DNA from: Heterohyrax brucei | Taxonomy: Eukaryota; Chordata; Mammalia; Hyracoidea; Procaviidae | Length of the DNA stretch: 64,000 nt | Assembly: GCA_028571685.1 (NCBI GenBank) | Contig: CM053158.1 | Location: 61,472,001-61,536,000 of the forward strand | Reading direction: 5' to 3' | Part shown: positions 10,931 to 20,850 of the stretch, in pieces | Layout: each line of letters begins with the position of its first letter | How positions within the stretch are numbered: position 1 is the first letter of the stretch | The notes under the pieces: model-generated | What the model was told of the DNA's origin: nothing | Database searches by the model: none | Seen by the model: the letters and a program-made list of their open reading frames with translations, nothing else | Made by a program: the position numbers and the translations under genes

Positions 10931-11068
10931 CCCAAACCTGCCGTCACTGAGTCAATTCCAACTCACAGCATCCCTACAGGACACAGAGTTTCCAGGGTCA
11001 GCCTGGTAGATCTGAACTGCTGACCTTTTGGTCCACAGCCATAGCATTTAACCACTACACCACCAGAG
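10931..11068 (-). repeat. AfroSINE
   Basis: Minus-strand copy with the tail region 'GAGTCAATTCCAACTCACAG' at its left end and the tRNA-like head at its right (read on +: CATTTAACCACTACACCACC). Slightly internally shortened. Confidence 0.92.
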
Positions 11069-11130
11069 TCTACTCTCTCTCTCTCTCACTCCACACACAC
11101 ATTGTGTGTGTGTATGTGTGTATAATGTAA
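11069..11130. repeat. CT / CA / TG microsatellite
   Basis: Adjacent (CT)n, (CA)n and (TG)n runs directly abut the AfroSINE head. The CA and TG blocks could fold into an imperfect hairpin. Confidence 0.9.
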
Positions 11131-11503
11131 CAGCAACAAAAGCTAACTACATGGAAAGACTGAAAAAAATGGAAGTTGACATACATGACAAGAAAACACA
11201 CATACCACACACAAGGAAAACCAACAGTCTCTTCTTTGCTACAAAGACTACTTACATAATGACAATGACCACTACTCACTTACTTTCAATTTGTAAATTA
11301 CATCATAATGTACAAAAGACTACAGTACAGAGTATAAATCTCCTCAACTTTGACAATGTCAAAGTAGAAATGACAGATTAAACCACAGAGCAGGAAGGAA
11401 TGATGAAAAGTTGAGGTATCGATATCCTTAATTTTACTACTTGAGAAATCAAGATACGTAGTCTATATAAACATAAAGAAAACGTCACAATATACTATGA
11501 ACA
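11131..11503. other. No gene or repeat recognised
   Basis: A-rich unique-looking DNA. The 91-codon frame covering 11106-11381 begins inside the TG microsatellite and looks like chance. Confidence 0.35.
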
Positions 11504-11658
11504 GAAACCCTGGTAGCGTAGTAGTTAAGTGCTATAGCTGCTAACCAAAAGGTTGGCAGTTCACAATCACCAGGTGATCCTTGGATGCCATTAGGGGCAG
11601 TTCTACTGTGTCCCATAGGGTCACTATGAGTCAGAATTGACTCAACAGCTATCTTTTT
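11504..11658 (+). repeat. AfroSINE, full length
   Basis: Reads 'AAACCCTGGTAGCGTAGTAG' through 'CTAACCAAAAGGTTGGCAGT' to 'TATGAGTCAGAATTGACTCA'. The A box is kept (TAGCGTAGTAG), while the B box (GTTCACAATC) is degraded. Confidence 0.95.
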
Positions 11659-12054
11659 TAAATATTATGAACATTTCAGAAATAACAGAAAAGTGATGCA
11701 ACTACTGGGGAACTGAAAGTGAGCCAAATCCTTATTTATCCAAATAAAAATCAATCTAAAATCAATAATTCATGAAATAAAATAAAAATATGGTTTAATC
11801 ACTATCACTTGAAAAAACAATTTAAGTTACTTTTGGAAAGTAGCACACAGGAGTTAAGGATTAGTGATCTTCATTATAAGCATTCTGTGTTATTTTTTCA
11901 ACTATCTGCATATATTACTTTATAAAATTTTAATACATTTAAGGAATACTGATCTCATAAAAAACAGAATGTAACTAAATTTTTTGTATGTCTAAATTTT
12001 TCCTCATAATTTCCAAGGCTGCCAACTACCTTTACAGATATATGTAGAAAGTTA
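11659..12054. other. AT-rich, nothing recognised
   Basis: No ORF, RNA gene or repeat could be supported between the AfroSINE and the L1. Confidence 0.35.
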
Positions 12055-13592
12055 AATAAGTTACATGATCCTAAATACAGAAAATACCAAAGAGTCCACA
12101 AGACAACTTGTACAGGTAATACAGGAATTTAACAGTTGCAAGGTACAAAGTCAACAAACAAAAATCAGTTGCTTTTTTACATACCAGTAATGAGAAGTCT
12201 GAAAGGGAAATCAGAGAAGTAATTCCATTTACAACAGCATCTAAGAGAATAAAATATGTACGAATAAATCTAACAATAGACACGAGGGCTTAAGCAATGA
12301 AAATTATAAAACACTGCCAAAAGAGAGTAAATGTAATGTTCAAATTTCATGGATTGGAAGACAATACTTTCATGTTGTCAATACTACCCAAAGTGACCAA
12401 CAGATTCAATGCAATCACGACTAAAATTCCAACAGCCGCCTTTACAGAAATGGATAAACCAATCTCCAGTTTTACATGGCATGGTCAGAGGCCCTTAATA
12501 GCTAAGGCAATGCTGAACAACAACAAAAAGGACTGACACGTCTTGATTTTAAAACATGATACAGCTACAGTAATCAACATACTCTTGTACTGCTACAACA
12601 ACAGGCACACAGACCAATGAAATAAAACAGTCTAGAAATAAACATCTATGATCAACTGATTTTTGATGATAGTGCAAGTCCATCTGACAGGGAAAGACAA
12701 GTCTCTTCAATGAATGATGTTGGAAAAATTGGATTTACACATGCAAAAGAACAAAAAACAGAATCAGGCCTCTTATCATACACAAAGTCAAATTCAAAAA
12801 TGGATTGAAGACCTAAATGTGCAAACTGAAACCATAAAATCCTTATAAGAAAATGCAGAGGCAAAGTTGTTGAGCCTGGCTTTCAACAACAGATTATCTA
12901 ATATAATAACAAAAATACAAACAGAAAAGACAAAATAAATGACATCATAAATTTTTTACAACTGTTCATCAAAAGAGTTTACCAAAAAGCGAAAAGACAA
13001 GCTACCAACTAGAAGAATATCTTCAGAAATCACATGTGATAAAAATGTAATACCCAAAATATATACTATATTTGGTAAATTTAACAACAAAAAGTCTACA
13101 ATCCAATCATAAAATAGGCAAATGACTCAATACACATTCACAATTGAGGACATTCAAACAGCTATCAAACACAGGAAAAGATGTTCTACATGATTAGCCA
13201 TTACCGATGCAATTCAAAAGCACAATGATGTAACATTTTACTCCCACTACAATGGCTAAGATATTTAAAAAAGGAAAATGCTGGTTATTACGTGGAAAAA
13301 CTGGAATCTTGATCCACTGCTGGTAGAAATGAAAAATGGTACAGTCACTGTGGAAAACTCTATGGCATTTCCCGAGACACTAAAGATACAACTACTATAT
13401 GACCCAACAATTCCACTCCTAGGTATATGATCAAAACTCTTGAAAGCAGAGACTCAAGCAACCATGCATACCGATGTTCACTGCAGCACTACTGACACTG
13501 GCCAAAAGGTAGAAAAAACCTAAATGCCCAGCAACAGATGAATGGGTAAACAAAATGTGGTACATATATACAATGAACTACTATTGGGCTGA
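12055..13592 (+). mobile_element. Old L1, ORF2 3' half
   Basis: Decayed ORF2 in the sense order: thumb region 'CCATTTACAACAGCATCTAA', 'AATACTACCCAAAGTGACCA', 'GACCAATGAAATAAAACAGT', 'ACTGATTTTTGATGATAGTG', then the C-terminal 'TACAACTACTATATGACCCA' and 'CAGCAACAGATGAATGGGTA'. Divergence from the young L1s at 50-61 kb is large (L1MA-like age, inferred). Frame breaks are frequent. It continues after an RTE insertion at 13899. Confidence 0.88.
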
Positions 13593-13898
13593 TTTGTTCT
13601 AGAAGAAGTACAACCAGAGTGCTCCTTGGAAACAAAGATAGTGAGACTGTGTCTCAAATACTTTGGACCTGTTGTCAGGAGGAATCATTCCCTGCAGAAG
13701 GTCACAATGCTTGGTAGAGTGAAAGGTCAGTAAAAAAGATGAAGACCCTCAATGAGATGGATTGATACAGTGGCTGCAACAATGGGCTTAAGCATAAAAA
13801 CGATTGTGGGAGTGGTGCAAGACTGGACAGTGTTTTGTTCTGTTGTGCATAGGGTTACTATGAGTCAGAAATGACTGGGTGGCACCTAACAACAGCTA
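13593..13898 (+). mobile_element. RTE LINE 3' end, 5'-truncated, inside L1
   Basis: 'AGAAGTACAACCAGAGTGCT', 'TGTTGTCAGGAGGAATCATT', 'CAACAATGGGCTTAAGCATA' and the end 'GGCACCTAACAACAGC' are the last 300 bp of the RTE. The L1 C-terminal block continues on the other side (AATTGAAGTCTTGACATATG). Confidence 0.93.
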
Positions 13899-14995
13899 GT
13901 CAGCCAGTAGCAGAATTGAAGTCTTGACATATGCTATGATACAGATAGAACTTGGCATTATGCTGAATGAACTAAGTCAATCACATAAGAACAAATACTG
14001 AATGAACTCAAACAAAAACATAAGGCATATGTACAGAGGGGCTACCTGGGTTGGGAGGGAGGGATGGAAGAAACTGTAGTTACAGTCTGTGGAGTACTGA
14101 GTTTCAGTTTATGGTGATGGACAAGTCCCACTGATTAACAGTAGAGTGGTATATTGATTAAGAGTGGACTAAATGACCTGCTGTTAATAAGCTGTACACC
14201 TGTGAAAAGCTGAACAGGCAAAGCTGTGTAATAGATACATTTAAAACAACCAAAAAACATAAAGAGTAGCAGCTCAGGGTACTCATATACAAACACCCTT
14301 TTGGAATCTGGTTCCTTGGTTTGGAGGTTCAGGGTCATGGTTTCACGGAACACATGAATTAGTTGGCCTAATAGCATGTTTAATGCATCTGTTACATCTC
14401 CTAGTTCAATGTGTTGTGGCTAGTGTCTCAGAAGCTTGTAAGTGGCTATCCACAGTACAACAGAGGAAGAAGAGTCAAAAGTTGAAGTCCTGAGACCAAA
14501 AGAACTGGATAGTGCCCAACTACCATTACTGAACATTTTGATCCAAGATTCTATAGGAGAATCATAATCAAAAGGTGGAAAATGCACAACAGAATTTCAG
14601 TATCTCATGCACTCCACACTTTCTAGAGCCATGGTAGCTGGATGAATCCCTGAAAGTACTGCCCTCAGATAATCTTTAAACCTTAAACAAAAAATAGCCC
14701 TTGGAGTCTTCTTAAAGTCAAGCAATAGTTTAAACTAACTAGTAAAAAATGTCTGCCTTGAGCACTACACTCTTTGAAGGACTGTCTATACGTGATCAAC
14801 TTGACAGCAGCAACTCTTAGACAGGAATCTTAGCAGGCAGTGAGTTTACATTAACATAGGAGAAATACTTGTGGAAGGTGAGAATAGCTGAAGAACTAGA
14901 AAAATGTAATCCATGTCAATGAACCTTACCTATGACTTTTGACCTGATGTTTTGCTGTGCATACTCTGAACAGCAAAATATATAAAATTTAAAAA
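13899..14995 (+). mobile_element. Old L1 3' end and long 3' UTR
   Basis: The ORF2 end ('GGCATTATGCTGAATGAACT') is followed by 3' UTR: 'GGTTGGGAGGGAGGGATGGA', 'AAGAACTGGATAGTGCCCAA', 'GTCTGCCTTGAGCACTACAC', 'CTTAGCAGGCAGTGAGTTTA' and the end 'GTTTTGCTGTGCATACTCTG' before an A-rich tail. The 'gaactagatggtgccc' and 'tctgccttgagcat' modules recall afrotherian L1 3' UTRs. The join near 14250 could hide a second, separate L1 tail. Confidence 0.7.
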
Positions 14996-16251
14996 TAAGT
15001 AACATTATAGTATGTACATGTTACTATCATCAAAATTATCTGGTTATTACCCATTTAAAAGTAAAATGTAACCATAAATTTAATTCACAGTAACTTAAAT
15101 CAATACACCTATATTCATCACTGGTTTCTGAATATTAATATTTATGTTACCATAAACATGGAAATGTATCTTTAACACTCTCTTTCTACATTAAGTTTTA
15201 TTGGTGTGCACGATACATTTTACCTCCTTCTTTGTACTTTTTATGAGAAACTTTTAAGTTTATTATTTTTTAATGTACCGAAATCCAAATACATTTCCTA
15301 AAATTTATACAGAACACGGAATTAAAAGGAACAAATTATCATATATTAACATTCAAACAGAGTTCAGTTAAAATAAAAAAATATTTATGTACAGCTACAG
15401 AGCAATGAGTCAAATATATAGATAAGACCAAATTCTAAGAGAAATATATCTGATTTTAAGCTGTAACGGTAGATTCCATTGAAATAGAAAAAAAAAAAAA
15501 CTATGAAAAAATCTTAAATACACCATCAGTGTTCCCAGATAAAAAAACACTGAGTTTTGTTTGCTTTTCTTCATGCTGTTAGAGGTAATGGTAGTTGTTT
15601 CTCTTTACTGGGAAAAGACAACTGAAGGGCTGCTGCAGCATTATAGCTGACAGTTGTTACCACTGTAACAGTATGGTAACACAAATAGAAGGTTTTTGTT
15701 TTAATAAAACCTTTAAAAAACAGATTTACTTCTAACTACAAATTACACAATGAGGAAGCTTTCAGGTGATTACTGCACTTTTCTTTTTCAATATGAAATT
15801 ATCATCAACACTAATTAACCAACCTAAATTAGTCCCACTGTTCAGAGAATGAACAGTTTAGATTCCTCTTCAACATCAGGAGCCAAGGGCCAATGGTATT
15901 TCCGAAATGCACATATCATACATCATATGTCAATCAAAACACATTTATTTTTCCATTGCCAAGTAAATGTAAAAAGCTAAGAAACATTAAAAGTGATTTA
16001 CCAATTACTGTACTGTACATTTTGAAAATGGTTTTCAAGCATATCTGAAAACATATTTGCACAAACCAACTACATAATCAGATCAATAATAATTCTGAAA
16101 CAATTATGACACTTTACATTGAAAGAATCAACTGTTTATTCAGAAATACTATCAAATGGGTACACTTGAAATTTATCTCGTTAGAATACACTATTTCTAA
16201 AACAACAGTCTTGGTAAGAACATAGAATATGTACTCAGCATTAGTTTACTT
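14996..16251. other. Repeat-poor AT-rich island, left part
   Basis: No LINE or SINE is recognised here apart from the first copy of a local duplication (15433-15681). The sequence is AT-rich with many short A and T runs and looks like non-coding single-copy DNA. No exon could be supported. Confidence 0.4.
15433..15681 (+). repeat. 249-bp duplicated block, copy 1 (source)
   Basis: Bases from 'TTCTAAGAGAAATATATCTG' to 'GTAACAGTATGGTAAC' recur at 16283-16529 with about four substitutions and a shorter A run (13 A here, 9 there). This copy sits in sequence without framing repeats, so it is the likely source. Confidence 0.95.
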
Positions 16252-16282
16252 TAAGGAGTGCTGGTGTTGTAGTGGTTAACCA
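16252..16282 (+). repeat. AfroSINE head, split by duplicated block
   Basis: 'GGAGTGCTGGTGTTGTAGTG' plus GTTAACCA is the tRNA-like head of an AfroSINE. The rest of the SINE resumes at 16532. Confidence 0.8.
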
Positions 16283-16531
16283 TTCTAAGAGAAATATATC
16301 TGATTTTAAGCTATAATGGTAGATTCCATTGAAATAGAAAAAAAAAATTATGAAAAAATCTTAAATACACCATCAGTGTTCCCAGATAAAAAAACACTGA
16401 GTTTTGTTTGCTTTTCTTCATGCTGTTAGAGGTAATGGTAGTTGTTTCTCTTTACTGGGAAAAGACAACTGAAGGGCTGCTGCAGCATTATAGCTTACAG
16501 TTGTTACCACTGTAACAGTATGGTAACAGTA
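16283..16531 (+). repeat. 249-bp duplicated block, copy 2 (inserted)
   Basis: A near-identical copy of 15433-15681 lies inside an AfroSINE. The palindromic 10-mer TGGTTAACCA stands on both sides (16273-16282 and 16532-16541), as a target-site duplication would. No poly-A tail ends it, and no inverted repeats bound it. Confidence 0.93.
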
Positions 16532-16712
16532 TGGTTAACCACCCCACTGTTAACAAAAAGATCCACAGTTGGGAATCACCAGCTGCTCTGCAGAAAAAAA
16601 ATGTGGCAATCTGCTTCTGTAAAAATTTACAGCACTGGCAACCCTATAGGGTAGTTTTATTCTGTCCTACAGGGTTCACTGTGTATCAGAAGGGCAAGGG
16701 CTTTGGTTTTAG
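16532..16712 (+). repeat. AfroSINE body, right of duplicated block
   Basis: It continues the head at 16252: 'GTTGGGAATCACCAGCTGCT', 'AATGTGGCAATCTGCTTCTG', 'TTTACAGCACTGGCAACCCT' and the end 'GGGCTTTGGTTTTAG'. Long-middle subfamily. Confidence 0.85.
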
Positions 16713-16756
16713 TAATGCTGCCTGAGATCAGTATTGAATACATTAGAGTATAATGG

Positions 16757-16914
16757 TAAGGAGCACTGGTCACTCAGTGGTTAAGTGTCTAACTACTAAA
16801 CAAAAAGTCACCAGTTTGAATCCATCACCTGTTCATTGGAAACCTTATGTGGCAGTTCCACCCTGACATGTAGGGTACTTATGAATTGGAATCTACTAAA
16901 CAGCATCTGTCTAG
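16757..16914 (+). repeat. AfroSINE, diverged
   Basis: 'GGAGCACTGGTCACTCAGTG' head, 'AAAAAGTCACCAGTTTGAAT' (B-box region GTTTGAATCC) and a worn tail 'TATGAATTGGAATCTACTAA'. Confidence 0.8.
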
Positions 16915-16955
16915 GTAAGTGTCTAAATAGAAGTTTGTAAGCATAATGAAGTTAA

Positions 16956-17046
16956 CCCCGTGTCACTGTCAGGTATCACAGAGTCAATTCTGACTCAAAG
17001 CCACCCCATGTGACAGGACAGAACTGCCCCACCGGGTTTTCTAAGG
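16956..17046 (-). repeat. AfroSINE 3' fragment
   Basis: On + it reads 'AGAGTCAATTCTGACTCAAA', 'GACAGGACAGAACTGCCCCA', 'CCGGGTTTTCTAAGGTGAA', the reverse of an AfroSINE tail and middle. The head is absent. Confidence 0.78.
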
Positions 17047-17059
17047 TGAATCTACAAGG

Positions 17060-17224
17060 GAAAACAAACCATGACAGCCCAGTGATTCAGGACTTGACTG
17101 TTAACCAAAAGGTGGAAGTTCCAATTGGCCAACTGGTCCTCCAGAGAACGATGTGGCAGTTTGCTTAGGTAAAAAGTTACATTAGTCGCTATAAGTCAGA
17201 ACGGAATCAGTGGCAACAGGATTG
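17060..17224 (+). repeat. AfroSINE, diverged
   Basis: 'CAGCCCAGTGATTCAGGACT', 'TTAACCAAAAGGTGGAAGTT', 'ACGATGTGGCAGTTTGCTTA' and 'CGCTATAAGTCAGAACGGAA' give a complete worn copy ending 'GGATTGGTTTG'. Confidence 0.82.
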
Positions 17225-17276
17225 GTTTGTTGATTTCATTGTTTATCTTAAGGACAGCATATCACCAGGCTTTTTT

Positions 17277-17352
17277 TCTTCCAGTGAGCCACTCTGGGAG
17301 CAGCTGGGTAAGTTTAAACCACCACCTCTTTGGTTGGCAGCCAAGCACTACC
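17277..17352 (-). repeat. AfroSINE head fragment
   Basis: 'AGTTTAAACCACCACCTCTT' and 'TTGGTTGGCAGCCAAGCACT' are the reverse of an AfroSINE B-box and anticodon-arm region. Only about 75 bp remain. Confidence 0.55.
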
Positions 17353-18279
17353 AGGTATCTCTTAAATATCAAAAAGAGACTATGCATTTCATTCAACAAA
17401 CTGGTTTCCTCTCAGCTTGTAACAAATTCTCTAAAATACTAATAGTAATTTAAAGCATGGACTATTTTTTTCTTTCTAATTATGGTAATTAAGTCACAGG
17501 GAAATACATAAAAATGCTGGTTAAGCTACCAAAAGGTCTGTTTATCTAAATTTTTTAAAAAATTACAGTTCTCATAAAACTAGGAATTAAACATTCACGA
17601 ATAAATATACTGAAAATTCTCAAACCTGTAATGAAATACCCAAGGCAAAAGTTTTTCTCCCAGAGAGCTTTCAAACTATGTATATATACTACAAAACGTA
17701 TTAAATTCTTACTACTATTTAACTATTCTAGCTGTGTATATCTGCTCTTATGTACACACATGACATTATTCAGAACTGGAATCAAAATGCAGAATTATTC
17801 TAGAATAGCTAATAAAATTATATAAGAACTACGTGAAAAATCTTAAGAACTAAACAGAAGGAAAAGAAACTATTTTACTATTCACCACATCTTACCACTC
17901 ATCACAATCAACTTTTAAATCCAGGTGTTTGTGATTATTCTTTTCTTGTTGCCAAATTTAGATTTGATCTACAAATGCAAACATACATGTTTATATATAT
18001 GGCCATGATGTTTAATGTTTTAATAAGTTAAATGCAAATTATTTACATAGTTTTTTCTTTCAACAGTACAAGACAAATCACCCCCTGAACCAGATGCAAA
18101 AAATGTGATCTTATAAAGACACAAGAACTTTTTACCCTTCGGGCATTTTCAATTCTGATTTCTTTGTCATTTTACATTTTTAACCCAAACCAGTCTAATA
18201 AAAACTGCTAACACGGCTCGTATCAGCCATATTACCCTGCCAGAATGGTTCACTATCACTTGGTAAGAACACTTTCCGC
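17353..18279. other. Repeat-poor AT-rich island, middle part
   Basis: No repeat is recognised in over 900 bp. A pyrimidine tract and AG at 18052-18066 precede a 16-codon open stretch to TAA at 18114, but nothing else supports an exon. Confidence 0.4.
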
Positions 18280-18363
18280 ATATAGGTGGGCATGCAAATT
18301 TATATAGGAATGTACATTTTCATTCAGTCATAATGAAAAAAAAAGAGAGAGAGAGAGAAAAAT
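18280..18363 (+). mobile_element. Minimal L1 3' tail (about 66 bp plus A-rich tail)
   Basis: 'ATATAGGTGGGCATGCAAAT', 'TTATATAGGAATGTACATTT' and 'TCATTCAGTCATAATGAAAA' are exactly the last bases of the type II L1 3' UTR seen at 37.4, 42.3 and 50.1 kb. The tail is A9 followed by (GA)n. AACACTTTCCGC at 18268-18279 and AATACTTTCTGC at 18364-18375 form a worn target-site duplication. Confidence 0.88.
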
Positions 18364-19863
18364 AATACTTTCTGCTTCATCAACCCATCCTCCACAACTC
18401 TGTTCAACAAGGCAAGCTCTGGGGCTCTGGATTACACAGCCAGATTACACTGCAGCACCCACACTAAAAGAAACAACCATTAGGGTTCTTTGTTGAAACT
18501 TCTAGTGCTCTGAAAATCTGTTACTACACACACTCCTACCACCAAAATACACACATACACACAAACACACACGGGGGAGCCTAAGAGAAAGACAGCGCTA
18601 AGATAGGTGAAGGAAAACACTGGAAGGGAGAAAGTAGATCCGACAATTTACAATAGGCACCTGCGAAAAAATGGAGTGGATTTCTCCAAGCAAAGATTTG
18701 GAATCTCACTACTGCATGCCAGCAAGACTGCCTCCAAGGTTAACTCTTTGCTACTCACATACAGGAACTTTCCTCATCATATACAGGAACTTTCTCATAC
18801 TGTTTTATTCCAAATAACTCAACATGTTGATTTCCTTAATCTAGCTGGGAGCTGACGAAAGAAACAAAGGGCAACAAACACGTTTATTATTTTACACCAT
18901 AATGTCAAAACTGACATCAGCCACTTCAATGTATACCAAAAACGTACACTTGTGCCTTACTCTCTCAAACCCAGAACCTTTTCCTATGTCTTAACAAATA
19001 AATCTTTTCACTTAAACTGCTACAATCAGTATTCTGAAAATTTTTTAGATAGATGTCTATCATATTTTTGAAAACTAAGATTTTCTTTAAACTGCCCTTT
19101 CCAAACCTCGTAACAAGCATCTGGAATTATGGATAACTACCCTCTGCCCAATAAACAAACAGTATTACTTCTCAAACTTTCTAATCCTCTGTGTAGCTGG
19201 CCAAAGGTTTTCTACTCCTGGCAGGAAACAAAAAACATGTAACTGTTGCCTACTTCTGCTGTCCTAAAGAAAGAATATGCTGGCTTAAATGATTATTTAA
19301 CAGTGGTCTTACTAAAAAATTCCTGTTTTTTTAAATATAAGTGTTTTACTATTCTTTGGGTCATGGAGGAAAAAGACTAGGGTAAACAGAGGTCAAGTTC
19401 TGATTTTATTTCCATGGAGGACAGGTCAAAAAGCTGCGTTTTTTGTTTTCAAACCCAGTGTCCTATAAAATCCTCTCAAAATCTAAACTGTTGGAGTGAT
19501 CTCACCAAAATTCAGAAAAATAAAATCAAGAGTAGTTAAGATTTAAGACAACCAAAAAAGCAGCACAGTGTACACACAAACCTGGGGTAAACTGTGAAAA
19601 TTAGAACAGCCTATTCTTTCAGGATAAAGTCACACTGTAACTCCAAAGAACTATCTATAATCAATCATGAAATTATTTTAAGCAGTTTTAGAAGATGCAA
19701 TGCAAAATAGATTCTAGTTTTTATTTCGACTATAATGTAATTATCTTCAAATATTACATAAAGTTCTGCAAAGATTTCAACTCTAGGATTTTTGTCCTAA
19801 TACACAATTTTTTTTAATTCTTGCGCAGCAAAAAAACATATATAAAGCACTAACATTTCCCCA
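18364..19863. other. Repeat-poor AT-rich island, right part
   Basis: Single-copy-looking sequence with a short CA-rich run near 18545-18570. The 82-codon frame at 18607-18855 resembles no protein I know. Nothing else is visible for 1.5 kb, the longest repeat-free stretch of the window. Confidence 0.4.
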
Positions 19864-19928
19864 TAATAAAAAATATTCTCCACAATCACAGTAGGAGATT
19901 TCAACAGTCCACTTTCAGTAATGGACAG

Positions 19929-19960
19929 CCAGCCAAGTGCCGTCAAGTCAGATCCAACTC
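19929..19960 (-). repeat. 32-bp AfroSINE 3'-end sliver with TSD
   Basis: The inserted bases (CCAGCCAAGTGCCGTCAAGT and the following GATCCAACTC) are the reverse of the AfroSINE 3' end. ATGGACAG flanks it at 19921-19928 and 19961-19968. The L1 without it reads on smoothly, as at 45577 (AACGGATAGATCATCCAG). Confidence 0.88.
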
Positions 19961-20257
19961 ATGGACAGATCATCCAGACAAAAAGCTCAGTAAAGATACA
20001 GAAGAGCTTATAGCAACAGTCAACCAAGTAGGCCTCGATGACATTTACAGAACTTTTTAACCATTTTCTTTTCCAATGCACATGGAACATTCTCCAGTAT
20101 AGACCACAGAAAGCAAGTCTCAACAAAATTGAAACCATTAGACTACTGTAAAGCATATTCGGAGACCATAAAGCCAAAAGTTGAAATCAACAGCAGAAAA
20201 AACATGAGTAGAAATTTGAATTCATGGACACTGAACAACACCTTGCTCAAAAATTCA

Positions 20258-20850
20258 AGGAACTCACCAAACAGTCCCAACTCAGCTGAAACAGAAGATC
20301 ACCAAGGAAAGCAAAGACATGAGGGGAAAAGAGCACAAAAGACATAAGAACTCACGTGAATGGGTAACGGGATCAACATGTGATCAGAAGAACCAGATGG
20401 TGCCAAAGACAGCCATGATGGGCACCTAACATCGAGTCCCATGAATAACACAAGAAAGAGAGAGATGCACCTCAAGACCTCCACTAAAAGACCACAACTG
20501 AAGGCCCAAAGGCCTGGGGGTTCCCCTGGGAGCATGGACCCTAGACCTGTTCCTACCCCTGACCAGAAAACATTACTGAGGTCAACTCTTCAGACAGGAC
20601 TTTATTGTACTTGGGGACACAATGTGACCATATGGTGTATGCACTTTATGGTTCTATGCATCTATAGGATGCTGCCCTACTGGCCTCTTACTACAACAAA
20701 GAGGAGAGAGTTAACAGCAGCAAAGAAGAGACTGTTACCAAGCAGGAGAGCTATCACCAAGCAGGAGAGCGGGAGGAGATGTAGATGCGTGGGCATGCAA
20801 ATTTAATTTGGATTGCACACTTTCACCCAATCACAATTTACATTAAAAAA
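20258..20850 (+). mobile_element. L1 3' UTR tail, type II, nested in L1 C
   Basis: A 593-bp type II 3' UTR from 'ACTCACCAAACAGTCCCAAC' to 'TTTCACCCAATCACAATTTA' plus A-tail. AAAAATTCA occurs on both sides (20249-20257 and 20851-20859). The host ORF2 resumes with TCAGTTACAGG. No ORF2 sequence of its own. Confidence 0.93.

Noticed and set aside
11089-11118. A CA/TG hairpin as a possible small RNA.
   Set aside because: It is two adjoining microsatellites; length and loop do not resemble a microRNA precursor.
16283-16531. A new DNA transposon, because of flanking TGGTTAACCA repeats.
   Set aside because: No inverted terminal repeats and only two copies seen, one of them the evident source 600 bp away.
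20441-20806. A 121-codon open frame on +.
   Set aside because: It lies wholly inside an L1 3' UTR tail; the same bases recur, out of frame, in other tails.
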